Source: CAIKBL01 sp964555355 (lineage in GTDB: Bacteria; Pseudomonadota; Gammaproteobacteria; Ga0077536). From it: a stretch of 64,000 bases of DNA. Where the stretch lies: positions 1 through 64,000 of the forward strand of contig CAZKRY010000022.1 in the NCBI GenBank assembly GCA_964555355.1, read 5' to 3'. Positions 7,175-14,917 of this stretch are shown here, piece after piece; position 1 is the stretch's first letter; each line of letters starts with the position of its first letter. Position numbers and translations under genes: made by a program. The notes under the pieces are model-generated. The model was not told the DNA's origin, did no database searches, and saw only the letters and a program-made list of their open reading frames with translations.

Positions 7175-7708
7175 CTGGGTAACGACGCCGAGCTCGCGCG
7201 CTTTCTCGCCGCCACCGAACAGCGCGCGTTCAAAATTGCCGAATACGGCGTCGGTAACACGGCTGATGCACTCGATATCGTGCAGGACGCGATGTTAAAA
7301 CTCGTGACCCACTACCGTGCGCGCGCGCCGGAAGAATGGGCGCCGCTTTTCTATCGGATTTTGGAAAACCGTCTCCAAGACCACCACCGGCGACGTTCGC
7401 TGACGGATCGCTTGTTTGCATTTTTCGGTTTCGGCGATGACGAAGACTCGCCATTGGATACCTTTCCCGCGCCGCGCGCGGCAGAACCCGACGCGCAACT
7501 GGATACGGCGCAGGATTCGGCCGAACTGCGAGCGGCGCTCAAGAAACTCCCGCTGCGTCAACAACAAGTCCTGTTGCTGCGCGAATGGGAAGGGTTGGAT
7601 GTGCGTCAAACCGCGCGCGCGATGGGCTGCTCGGAAGGCAGCGTTAAAACGCATTACTCACGTGCGGTAACGACACTACGTGCGTTGCTGAGTGGAAAAC
7701 GGCCATGA
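7175..7708 (+). CDS. ECF-type RNA polymerase sigma factor with a non-standard start codon
   Basis: Alternative sigma factor, about 177 residues. Region 2 includes AFKIAEYGVGN and DALDIVQDAMLKL; region 4 includes LPLRQQQVLLLREWEGLDV and GCSEGSVKTHYSRA. Family members begin about eight residues before ARFLAATEQRAF, but no ATG, GTG or TTG exists in this frame between the stop at 7157 and the GTG at 7280, which would delete conserved region 2 sequence. A GAGGAG ribosome-binding site (7163-7168) sits six bases before CTG 7175 and three before ATT 7172, so one of these is the likely start. The stop overlaps the next gene by ATGA. Its partners are DUF3619 and DUF3106 proteins. Confidence 0.85.
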   Translation: MGNDAELARFLAATEQRAFKIAEYGVGNTADALDIVQDAMLKLVTHYRARAPEEWAPLFYRILENRLQDHHRRRSLTDRLFAFFGFGDDEDSPLDTFPAPRAAEPDAQLDTAQDSAELRAALKKLPLRQQQVLLLREWEGLDVRQTARAMGCSEGSVKTHYSRAVTTLRALLSGKRP

Positions 7709-8055
7709 CTAATGGAGAAAAAAGGGGGCTGTCCCCATTTTCATTACGCCACGCGCTGAACGAAGAAATGGCGGCGCTAAGTCCCGATATTCGACAGCGC
7801 TTGCAACAAATGCGTAGCGACGCGCTCGCCTCGATTCCGCCGCCGCGCGTCTGGTCTTCACTGGGCCCGACCGCCGGTGTGCTGGCGACCGCGGTGCTGT
7901 TTTTGGTATTGGCGGCGCGGACGATTCAACAATCGAAGGAATATCCCGCGCCCCATGCACTCGAGTGGCTGACGAGCGAAGGACCGTCGGCGGAACTTGA
8001 GATCGCCGAAGATCTGGAATTTTACCAATGGCTTGCGGCGCGTGACGCGGGTTAA
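7705..8055 (+). CDS. DUF3619-like membrane protein, probable sigma regulator
   Basis: 116 residues with a cytoplasmic N-terminal part, one membrane helix at about 54-72 and a short periplasmic tail. DUF3619 proteins are regularly encoded right after this kind of sigma gene, and a membrane-bound anti-sigma-like role is plausible but not shown by sequence. The ATGA overlap with the sigma gene indicates translational coupling. The first codons lie in AAAAAAGGGGGCTGTCCCC (7721-7739), a sequence style often seen in repeats, so the ATG at 7768 (start of the conserved helix) is a possible alternative. Confidence 0.75.
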   Translation: MTNGEKRGLSPFSLRHALNEEMAALSPDIRQRLQQMRSDALASIPPPRVWSSLGPTAGVLATAVLFLVLAARTIQQSKEYPAPHALEWLTSEGPSAELEIAEDLEFYQWLAARDAG

Positions 8056-8257
8056 CGCATGTCGTGCACTCATCGTGTTATCCCTTGCCGCAAGCGCTCA
8101 CCCGACGCGGGCGACGGATGCGCAACCACCGCCAACGCTGGAGTTGCTCGAACATTTGGGCGAGTGGACGGACACCGCTGGCGCCGAGGTCGAATTGGAA
8201 TTATTGCTGGATGCGGATGCGACACCCTCATCGGCGGTGGATACTGCGAATGATTAA
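8042..8257 (+). CDS. Small exported protein in the sigma-factor operon
   Basis: 71 residues starting at GTG 8042, which overlaps the end of the DUF3619 gene by 14 bases; its own end overlaps the DUF3106 gene by eight. The N-terminus (about 1-25) looks like a signal peptide (ALIVLSLAASAHPTRA). The mature part has an acidic ELLEHLGEWTDTAGAEVELELL segment split by no recognised motif. The overlaps on both sides and the operon position support translation. An earlier in-frame ATG (7997) would read through the DUF3619 gene and is less likely. Function unknown. Confidence 0.6.
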   Translation: MTRVNACRALIVLSLAASAHPTRATDAQPPPTLELLEHLGEWTDTAGAEVELELLLDADATPSSAVDTAND

Positions 8258-8690
8258 TTCCCTGCGATATCGGTGGCTTGGCGGCGCACTCTTCTGCCTT
8301 GCGATGGCGACATCGAGTGCCGAGCCCGCCCCTACCCCGTGGGAGGCATTGAGCCCAACCGAACAACAACTGTTGGCGCCGGCACGTGACGCTTGGTCAA
8401 CTTATTCGCCAATCCGGCAAGAACGGCTACGGCGTGGTGCTGCGCGCTGGCACACCATGGATGCCGATAGGCAAGCCATTGCACGTAGCCGGTGGGAACG
8501 CTGGCAACGCCTGCCGCCCGCGCGCCAAGCGGTGCTGCGTGCGCGGCTCGAGAAGTTTAAAGCGCTACCGCCCACCACTCAGCAACGATTGCGCGCGGCC
8601 TTCCGGCACTATCGCGATTTACCGCGGGTCGAACGCCGCAAACTGCGCCGCGAGTGGCGCGAGTCACGCGCGGCGCGGCGACGCGATTAA
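8250..8690 (+). CDS. DUF3106 periplasmic protein
   Basis: 146 residues: signal peptide (about 1-24), then a helical, strongly basic region of repeated segments of the type LSPTEQQLLAPARDAW and LPPARQAVLRARLEKF, the DUF3106 pattern of short repeats with conserved Leu-Pro-Pro and Arg. It is the last gene of the sigma operon, beginning inside the end of the small exported protein gene. The frame is open much further upstream, but the ATG at 8250 gives the signal peptide directly. The role is not established; heteromeric partnership with the sigma system is inferred only from recurrent gene order. Confidence 0.8.
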   Translation: MINSLRYRWLGGALFCLAMATSSAEPAPTPWEALSPTEQQLLAPARDAWSTYSPIRQERLRRGAARWHTMDADRQAIARSRWERWQRLPPARQAVLRARLEKFKALPPTTQQRLRAAFRHYRDLPRVERRKLRREWRESRAARRRD

Positions 8691-8717
8691 ACGCGGCGGC
8701 GGACTTCGCGCAAAACG

Positions 8718-9737
8718 CTAGCCTTGTCGTCGCCGATATTCCCCCGGCGAGACACCGGACCAGCGTTTAAACGCTTTGCCGAAATTCGCAGGGTTAGTGA
8801 AGCCGAGCGCCGCCGCCACTTCTTTGATCTTGATACGATCGTTGGCCAGCAATTCCACCGCGCGACTTCGCAGAAAATCGTCGATTAAGCGCTGATAGCT
8901 CGTGCCGACGCGGTGCAGATGACGAATGACGGTGCGCGGTGTGAGATGAAGCATGGCGGAGACTTCTTCGAGCGTCGGCAACGGACGCGCGCGATGCGGT
9001 ACCGCAAAGGCTTGATTCAAGCATTGCCGGATGCGCCCGAGTGTCGATCGCTCGGGCGAAGACGCCACTGTCGATTCGCAGTGTGCCACCGCATGCGCCC
9101 AAATGGATTCGACGTGATCGAGGTTACGCATCGCCCGCCACGCCATTGGAATGACCAAGGCATGGCGTCCGGCGTCAAAACGTACTGCGGGTTTGAAGTA
9201 GCGCGCGTAGCGAGCCGCGTGCGGCGTCCGTGGATAGTTGAGATCTATCCTCGCGTCCTTGAAATCAACCGCATGCACCGTTTCCAGATACTGCTGCAGG
9301 ATAATGATCGGCGTTTCGATTAAGAGTGGGGTTGCGTCGCCTAAATCGATCAGAGGACATAGCTCGGCGATAAACCTAGCGCCTTCCGTGCGTCCTTGCA
9401 TGTGCATGTAAGGAATACGCCCCGGGAAAAAGCGCAAAAACATATCGAGCCCGGCGCCTAACGTCGGCGCACTCATCAGCGCGGCGCTCACGGATCCGTG
9501 AAAATGATCGGAGAGCGTGAGTGCCCACGCCAAATACCAATCCGGCTCGGTGGCCAAATCGAGCGTGTTACGGATATAACGCAGCGCCTGTTTGACGGAG
9601 ATGCGCCGCGCCTCATCCTGCAGATCAGTCGCGGTGAGACCGGTCCCAGCCAGCAGCGCGCGCGCGTCGAAGAGGCGCGCGAGGTGTCGCCCGTAGGTGG
9701 CCGGCATCAGCAAGTTTTCGATTGCCGCGCGATCCAC
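8718..9737 (-). CDS. AraC-family transcriptional regulator
   Basis: 339 residues. The N-terminal two-thirds match the arabinose-binding-like PF12625 type domain found in OruR/ArgR-like AraC regulators. The C-terminal about 100 residues form a double helix-turn-helix, including TLEEVSAMLHLTPRTVIRHL and IKEVAAALGFTNPANFGKAF and ending FKRWSGVSPGEYRRR. GTG 9737 has GGAGG four bases upstream; the ATG at residue 11 is an alternative. It is convergent with the DUF3106 gene. Regulators of this type often control catabolic genes, but no obvious target sits next to it, so the regulon is unknown. Confidence 0.9.
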   Translation of the reverse strand: MDRAAIENLLMPATYGRHLARLFDARALLAGTGLTATDLQDEARRISVKQALRYIRNTLDLATEPDWYLAWALTLSDHFHGSVSAALMSAPTLGAGLDMFLRFFPGRIPYMHMQGRTEGARFIAELCPLIDLGDATPLLIETPIIILQQYLETVHAVDFKDARIDLNYPRTPHAARYARYFKPAVRFDAGRHALVIPMAWRAMRNLDHVESIWAHAVAHCESTVASSPERSTLGRIRQCLNQAFAVPHRARPLPTLEEVSAMLHLTPRTVIRHLHRVGTSYQRLIDDFLRSRAVELLANDRIKIKEVAAALGFTNPANFGKAFKRWSGVSPGEYRRRQG

Positions 9738-9891
9738 CGTGCCTCCCCGTCATTGAATCGATCTGTCACCAAAGTAACAGAATTTACGCAACGCGTCGCT
9801 TGCGCGGGGGACGAGTCAGCGCGTGACCCGCAATCTCACCCCCGCGCGGCTGCTACCATGCGCTTCACCGCAACTCACCGGGAGCCGCCGC

Positions 9892-10077
9892 ATGAAATGG
9901 GTATTGATAATCGTCGCCGTCACCGCCAACGGTAGCGACTTAGTGATCGACAAGACCGAGTTTGAAAGTCAGGAAACCTGCCTGGCCGCGAAGACGGAAG
10001 TGCAGAATGTGAACAACACGGCCATTGGCTCCAACGCGCGGGTGGAGTCCATGTGTGTGCAAACCGGGATGTTCTAG
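9892..10077 (+). CDS. Small exported or membrane-anchored hypothetical protein
   Basis: 61 residues. A hydrophobic N-terminus (MKWVLIIVAVTA) may be a signal or anchor; the rest has two cysteines (residues 30 and 55, possibly a disulfide) spaced by a polar segment. GGGAG lies eight bases before the ATG. It stands alone between the AraC regulator (divergent) and a lipoprotein gene (convergent). No family is recognised, though two-cysteine proteins of this size with an FxSxxxC pattern are common among proteobacterial hypotheticals. Confidence 0.55.
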   Translation: MKWVLIIVAVTANGSDLVIDKTEFESQETCLAAKTEVQNVNNTAIGSNARVESMCVQTGMF

Positions 10078-10116
10078 AGTCTTCTCAGGAACATCCTCGG
10101 CTTAGTTTAGGCGCGG

Positions 10117-10566
10117 CTAGAGTTTAGCCGTTTGCACCGAGTCGCCCGCGTTGTGCAACAGAAGATCAACTTCCTGGGCGGCACGGGCGCAGGCGCTGGT
10201 CGTCGTCAGCACGCGCAGCTTGAGATCCCAGCCCGGTGCCCGACCTTCGGCGCGCGCGACCGCGGCTTCGTTCAGATGACGGCAGACTTCCGTCATGCGT
10301 GCATCGGCCGCGACCAATATCGGATCGGGATTTGAGGAGCCTGCAAGTTCGAGTTCGGCGAAGCGGTCCATGACGCCGCTCGCCATCCTGCTTTGATACA
10401 TGAACACGGCTTCGGTATCCGCTGCGTAGTCCGTGTTAGTCGTGGATTTTGTAGGGACGCTCAAGTTGGCACAGCCCACCAACAGCGCCGAGTTCATTGT
10501 CACCAGCATCGCCGTCCGCGAGATACGGGACAGCGTCGTCCGCGTAATCATTTCTCTTTTTTCCAT
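10117..10566 (-). CDS. Hypothetical lipoprotein
   Basis: Up to 149 residues with a lipobox LLVGC (cysteine at about residue 32), so a lipid-anchored periplasmic protein is predicted. The mature region is helical and alanine-rich with two more cysteines, in EVCRHLNEAA and TSACARAAQEVD. The start is unclear: the ATG at 10566 and the ATG five codons later (10551) both have poor ribosome-binding sites, and the shorter one gives a more ordinary signal peptide. No domain is recognised. Confidence 0.65.
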   Translation of the reverse strand: MEKREMITRTTLSRISRTAMLVTMNSALLVGCANLSVPTKSTTNTDYAADTEAVFMYQSRMASGVMDRFAELELAGSSNPDPILVAADARMTEVCRHLNEAAVARAEGRAPGWDLKLRVLTTTSACARAAQEVDLLLHNAGDSVQTAKL

Positions 10567-10716
10567 TCCCGGGCACCGCGGCCCGTGGTTGCGTTATTTG
10601 TAGCCGTTACAGCGGTCGGTCTCCAGCGAACTTGAGAACTAGTCACGAAAATAATTGGCGGCTTTGCGGTGGTGTGATCCCCTTCACAATCCGTCGGACG
10701 GTGGTGCGGAACTTTC

Positions 10717-11241
10717 TTAGCTTCCGCGCCGCGTCATCAGCGTATTAGACGGCAAGGTTGGGGTCTGTGCTTTGCGCGCGCATTCGGCGCCGGCCACCGG
10801 CAGACCTTTGGGATCGATTAGGCCAAGCTGCACCAGTACCGAAGCTTGATCCCAGTAAATGTGTTCGTAGGCGAGCTTGCCCTCGCGAAAATGCACAATC
10901 GCGACCAGCGCAACTTCCACGCGCCGGCCAGTCGGCGCGACGCCGGGAAGCATCCAATCCATTTCGATTGTATGCGTAAACTTAAACAGCATTTCGTCGA
11001 CCAATCGCTCGCGGCCGACGGTGCGGGATAACGGCACCATCTCGGTATCCGGCGGCATCTGCGGAATGAAATGTTTGGCGTAGAACTCCCGCAATGCGGC
11101 TTTACCAACGCCGCCCGTCATCACCGGAATGTGGTTGACGTAGGCATCCTCGACCATCGTCGCTAAGGTGTCTTCGGTGTTCGAGGTTTCGAATTCGTAC
11201 TTGATGTGCTCGGCCCACAGCGCTTCGAGATCTCTCGTCAT
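10717..11241 (-). CDS. NTF2-like (SnoaL-type) fold protein
   Basis: 174 residues of the NTF2/SnoaL cone fold: N-terminal helices, then strands including NHIPVMTGGVG, VDEMLFKFTHTIEMDW and VEVALVAIVHFREGKLAYEHIYWDQ, the typical ligand-pocket strand ending. Such proteins are isomerases, hydrolases or binding proteins, and no catalytic set is diagnostic here. GGAGG lies five bases before the ATG. It begins 12 bases after ispF on the same strand, so it is probably the last gene of the pyrG-ispF transcription unit, although nothing links it to isoprenoid synthesis. Confidence 0.75.
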   Translation of the reverse strand: MTRDLEALWAEHIKYEFETSNTEDTLATMVEDAYVNHIPVMTGGVGKAALREFYAKHFIPQMPPDTEMVPLSRTVGRERLVDEMLFKFTHTIEMDWMLPGVAPTGRRVEVALVAIVHFREGKLAYEHIYWDQASVLVQLGLIDPKGLPVAGAECARKAQTPTLPSNTLMTRRGS

Positions 11242-11253
11242 CGTTGCCTCCGT

Positions 11254-11727
11254 TTATGCGTTTTGGATCAAGGCCACGGCCGCGGCCGCGATGCCTTCGC
11301 CGCGGCCGGTGAAACCCATCTTCTCGGTAGTGGTGCCTTTGATGCTCACCTGATCGATCGACACGCCTAGATCCTCCGCAATCAACGCGCGCATGGCATC
11401 CACATGCCCCGACACGCGCGGTCGCTCGCAGATGACGGTGGCATCGACGTTGCTCACCTGATAACCGGCGTTCGCCAGTAATTCACGCACCTTGCGTAAT
11501 AAGATCCGGCTGTCGATACCTTTGAACGCGGCGCTCGAATCCGGAAAATGACGGCCAATGTCGCCAAGCGCCGCAGCGCCCAACAACGCATCGCAAATGG
11601 CATGAATCACCACATCACCATCCGAATGCGCGGCTAATCCGCGTTCGAACGGAATTGTTACCCCGCCCAGCACGACAAAATCACCGTCTTTGAATTTGTG
11701 GGCGTCGTACCCCTGACCGATTCTCAT
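11254..11727 (-). CDS. ispF: 2-C-methyl-D-erythritol 2,4-cyclodiphosphate synthase
   Basis: MEP-pathway enzyme that cyclises CDP-methylerythritol 2-phosphate with loss of CMP. The 157 residues are full length. Zinc ligands are D8, H10 and H42 (GYDAH, VIHAICDALLG), with the conserved AAHSDGD loop (32-38) and the C-terminal TTTEKMGFTGRGEGIAA signature. It follows ispD by ten bases in the pyrG-kdsA-eno-ftsB-ispD-ispF operon. The usual downstream truD/surE genes of this neighbourhood are absent and an NTF2-like gene follows instead. Confidence 0.98.
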   Translation of the reverse strand: MRIGQGYDAHKFKDGDFVVLGGVTIPFERGLAAHSDGDVVIHAICDALLGAAALGDIGRHFPDSSAAFKGIDSRILLRKVRELLANAGYQVSNVDATVICERPRVSGHVDAMRALIAEDLGVSIDQVSIKGTTTEKMGFTGRGEGIAAAAVALIQNA

Positions 11728-11737
11728 AACCTTGTAC

Positions 11738-12451
11738 TCAAGTTGAAATCTGTTGCGCGCGCAGGAAAAGTTCGGCGAGCGCTAAATCTTCCGGGCGCGT
11801 CACTTTGAGATTGTCGCCTCTCCCTTCTACCACACGGGGAATTAACCCCATGGCTTCGACGGCTTGCGCTTCATCGGTGACCAGCGCGCCCGCCGCCAGC
11901 GCCCGGCTCAGTGCTTCGCGCAACACGCTTAGCCGAAACATTTGCGGGGTCAACGCATGCCACAACCGAGTGCGATCGACCGTCGCCTCAATGGTTGATT
12001 GGTCATCGCAGCGCTTCAACGTATCGCGCACTGGGATCGCGAGAATGCCGCCGACGGGATGCGCTGCGAGCGTATCGATCAAACGCGAGACATCGTTCGG
12101 ATGCAGACAAGGCCGTGCCGCGTCATGCACGAGCACCCAATCGTCATCCGCGGCATGCGCGCTCAATGCACGCAGCGCATTCAACACGGAATGACAACGC
12201 TCGGTGCCGCCAATCGCGGTAATGACGGAAGGGAAGTTGGCGCGCATCTCAGGCCAGAGATCATCATCCGCAGCGACTGCGAGCGCGACGCCGGCGATGC
12301 GCGGATGTGCGGTGAGCCGTCCCAGGGTGTGTTCGAGGATCGTTTTACCAAACAGTTTTAAATACTGCTTCGGCAGCTCAGATTGCATCCGCGTGCCCTT
12401 GCCCGCGGCCGGCACGACCGCCCAAAAGCGCGGCGCGGCGGTTGAAATCAA
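11738..12451 (-). CDS. ispD: 2-C-methyl-D-erythritol 4-phosphate cytidylyltransferase
   Basis: Couples CTP to methylerythritol 4-phosphate in the MEP isoprenoid pathway. The 237 residues show the nucleotide-binding PAAGKGTRM loop (14-22), SELPKQYL, and VLVHDAARPCL near residue 110. The only reasonable start is TTG 12451, which overlaps the ftsB stop (TTGA); GGAG lies about ten bases upstream. It is a standalone enzyme, not an IspDF fusion, with ispF following. Confidence 0.97.
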   Translation of the reverse strand: MISTAAPRFWAVVPAAGKGTRMQSELPKQYLKLFGKTILEHTLGRLTAHPRIAGVALAVAADDDLWPEMRANFPSVITAIGGTERCHSVLNALRALSAHAADDDWVLVHDAARPCLHPNDVSRLIDTLAAHPVGGILAIPVRDTLKRCDDQSTIEATVDRTRLWHALTPQMFRLSVLREALSRALAAGALVTDEAQAVEAMGLIPRVVEGRGDNLKVTRPEDLALAELFLRAQQIST

Positions 12452-12774
12452 GGCGCCGAATTCTCCGGGACGGCCTCGGCCGCCGCGACCGTCCCCGGCG
12501 CCGGTTCCACCAATTGATAAAACACTTCGCCGCTGCGAACCATGCCCATTTCACTGCGCGCTATCTCTTCGACCGCGTCCAAACCCTCTTTCAGATCCAT
12601 GACTTCCGCGGCGAACGAGCCATTACGCGTGCGCAACGTATCGAGCTTGCGTTCTTGCGCGGCGATCTGATCTTCGAGCTTCGATGCGTCTCGCAAGCCG
12701 CCTTTGCCAAACCACCATGCCCACTGCAGGGCGAGGAGCAGCGCCATCAAGACGGATGCGAATAGACGTAGCAT
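12448..12774 (-). CDS. ftsB: Cell division protein FtsB
   Basis: Small bitopic divisome protein that forms the FtsQ-FtsL-FtsB complex. 108 residues: membrane helix about 5-23, then a heptad-bearing coiled coil (about 33-65, KLEDQIAAQERKLDTLRTRN) and the conserved EEIARSEMGMVRSGEVFYQL segment near residues 70-90, followed by an Ala/Pro tail. Its ATG overlaps the eno stop (TAATG), and its stop overlaps ispD. The eno-ftsB-ispD order is the classic gammaproteobacterial one. Confidence 0.95.
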   Translation of the reverse strand: MLRLFASVLMALLLALQWAWWFGKGGLRDASKLEDQIAAQERKLDTLRTRNGSFAAEVMDLKEGLDAVEEIARSEMGMVRSGEVFYQLVEPAPGTVAAAEAVPENSAP

Positions 12775-14057
12775 TAGGCGAGATTATAAAACGCGTTGCG
12801 ACCGGGATAACTCGCGCGCGCGCCGAGTTCATGCTCGATGACGAGCAAGCGGTTGTATTTGGCGATGCGATCGGAACGCGACAAGGAGCCCGTTTTGATT
12901 TGCCCGGTGCTTTTGCCGACGGCGATGTCGGCAATCGTCGTGTCCTCGGTTTCACCGGAACGATGCGAGACCACCGCTGTGTATTTGGCATTGCGTGCCA
13001 TGTCGATAGCGGCGAAGGTTTCGGTCAGCGTGCCGATTTGATTCACTTTGATGAGAATCGAGTTTGCGATGTGGCGATCGATGCCTTGCTGCAGGATTTC
13101 CGTGTTGGTCACGAATAGATCATCGCCCACCAACTGCACCCGCTTGCCGATCGCATCCGTCAATATCTTCCAGCCCTCCCAATCGTTTTGATCCATGCCG
13201 TCTTCAATTGAAACGATGGGGTAGTCACGACTCCACGTCGCCAACAAATCCGCCATTTGTTGACTCGACAGTTGGCGCTGCTCGGAGGCGAGGTTGTACT
13301 TGCCGCTCTCATAGAATTCGGAACTCGCGACGTCCAAGCCCAACACAATCTCCTGTCCCAGCTTAAAGCCGGCTTGTTCGATGGCGCGCGCGATCAAATC
13401 CAACGCGGCTTGATTGGACGGTAGGTCCGGCGCGAAACCGCCTTCGTCCCCCACCGCGGTACTCGCGCCCTGCTTATGCAGCACGGCTTTCAGCGCATGG
13501 AAAATCTCCGCGCCGTAACGCAACGCTTCCGCGAAGCTCGGTGCGCCCACCGGCAGAATCATGAATTCTTGAAAATCGACGTTGTTACTGGCATGCGCGC
13601 CGCCGTTGATGATGTTCATCATCGGCACGGGCATTTGATAGGAATCGCGACGGCCAAAGGTCGCATACAAAGGTAGTTTGGCTTCCGCCGCCGCCGCATG
13701 CGCCGCCGCCATCGATACCGCAAGCGTGGCATTGGCGCCTAGCCGCGCCTTGTTCGGCGTGCCGTCCAAATCCAACATCGCGCGATCGAGTCCGGCTTGA
13801 TCGGCGACTTCGCGCCCGCGCACCAGGGGTGCTATCAAGTCATTGACGTGTTTGACGGCATTCAACACGCCCTTGCCCAAGTAGCGCCGCTTGTCGCCAT
13901 CGCGCAATTCCAGCGCTTCGCGCTCACCGGTCGACGCGCCGGAAGGGACCTGTGCCACCCCTTTGGCCCCGGTTGCGGTTTGCACTTCCGCGCGGACCGT
14001 CGGGTTGCCGCGCGAATCCATGACTTCCAGGGCGACGACACTCGTGATTTCAGACAT
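12774..14057 (-). CDS. eno: Enolase
   Basis: Glycolytic 2-phosphoglycerate dehydratase; also a degradosome partner in many gammaproteobacteria. 427 residues from ATG 14057, with the conserved N-terminus ITSVVALEVMDSRGNPTV, the GDEGGFAPDL loop, the metal-binding SIEDGMDQNDW region and the SHRSGETEDT signature near the C-terminus. A longer frame opens at 14072, but the family N-terminus and GGAG upstream of 14057 favour the shorter protein. It is the third gene of the pyrG operon. Confidence 0.98.
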   Translation of the reverse strand: MSEITSVVALEVMDSRGNPTVRAEVQTATGAKGVAQVPSGASTGEREALELRDGDKRRYLGKGVLNAVKHVNDLIAPLVRGREVADQAGLDRAMLDLDGTPNKARLGANATLAVSMAAAHAAAAEAKLPLYATFGRRDSYQMPVPMMNIINGGAHASNNVDFQEFMILPVGAPSFAEALRYGAEIFHALKAVLHKQGASTAVGDEGGFAPDLPSNQAALDLIARAIEQAGFKLGQEIVLGLDVASSEFYESGKYNLASEQRQLSSQQMADLLATWSRDYPIVSIEDGMDQNDWEGWKILTDAIGKRVQLVGDDLFVTNTEILQQGIDRHIANSILIKVNQIGTLTETFAAIDMARNAKYTAVVSHRSGETEDTTIADIAVGKSTGQIKTGSLSRSDRIAKYNRLLVIEHELGARASYPGRNAFYNLA

Positions 14058-14077
14058 ACATGCTCCAACCAATAAGA

Positions 14078-14917
14078 CTACGTCGCCGCCTCAACGTGCA
14101 TAACGCCTGCACGTTTGACGGCTTCGTCGATCGTTTTCAATGTTTCCAACAGCTCACGCATGCGCCCAAGTGGCCAAGCGTTCGGCCCATCGCTCAACGC
14201 GCGCGCCGGATCGGGATGCGTTTCCATGAAGATACCGGCGACGCCCACCGCCGCGGCGGCGCGCGCCAACGCCGGCACGAACTCGCGTTGACCGCCGGAA
14301 CTCGCGCCTTGCCCGCCCGGCATCTGCACCGAATGGGTGGCGTCGAATACCACCGGCGCGCCGGTCGCACGCATCACCACCAGTGAACGCATGTCGGACA
14401 CCAAGTAGTTATAGCCGAAAGACGCGCCGCGCTCGCAGACCATGATGGCATCATTGCCTACGGCCTTGGCTTTAGCGACCACATGTGTCATATCCCAAGG
14501 GGCCAAGAACTGCGCCTTTTTGATATTGACCGGCTTACCTTGGCGCGCGACTGCTTGGATGAAATTGGTTTGCCGGCATAAAAACGCCGGCGTCTGCAAC
14601 ACATCGACCACGGCGGCGATCTCGGCGAGCGGTGAGTCTTCGTGCACATCGGTCAACACCGGCACGCCAAGCGTGCGTTTGACTTGCTCAAGCACCTTGA
14701 GACCCGTCTCCATGCCAGGGCCACGGAAACTTTCATGCGAAGTGCGGTTCGCTTTATCAAACGAGGATTTGAAGATGAACGGGATACCGAGCTCGCGGGT
14801 TAATTCTTGAAGCGTGCCGGCGGTCTCCATGCACAGCGTTGCGGATTCGATGACACAGGGACCCGCGATCAGAAAAAACGGCGTCTCCCCGCCGACCTCG
14901 AAATCACACAGCCGCAT
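14078..14917 (-). CDS. kdsA: 3-deoxy-D-manno-octulosonate 8-phosphate synthase
   Basis: Condenses phosphoenolpyruvate with arabinose 5-phosphate to make Kdo 8-phosphate for lipopolysaccharide inner core, which shows a Gram-negative envelope. 279 residues with FFLIAGPCVIES (14-25), FKSSFDKANRTS, LTDVHE, and FDATHSVQMPGGQG near residue 215. The start overlaps the pyrG end by 14 bases, so the two are coupled. It is followed by eno after 20 bases. Confidence 0.98.
   Translation of the reverse strand: MRLCDFEVGGETPFFLIAGPCVIESATLCMETAGTLQELTRELGIPFIFKSSFDKANRTSHESFRGPGMETGLKVLEQVKRTLGVPVLTDVHEDSPLAEIAAVVDVLQTPAFLCRQTNFIQAVARQGKPVNIKKAQFLAPWDMTHVVAKAKAVGNDAIMVCERGASFGYNYLVSDMRSLVVMRATGAPVVFDATHSVQMPGGQGASSGGQREFVPALARAAAAVGVAGIFMETHPDPARALSDGPNAWPLGRMRELLETLKTIDEAVKRAGVMHVEAAT

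Noticed and set aside
7721..7741. GGGGGCTGTCCCC run as a transposon end
   Set aside because: It is a single short palindrome at the start of the DUF3619 gene with no matching partner nearby.
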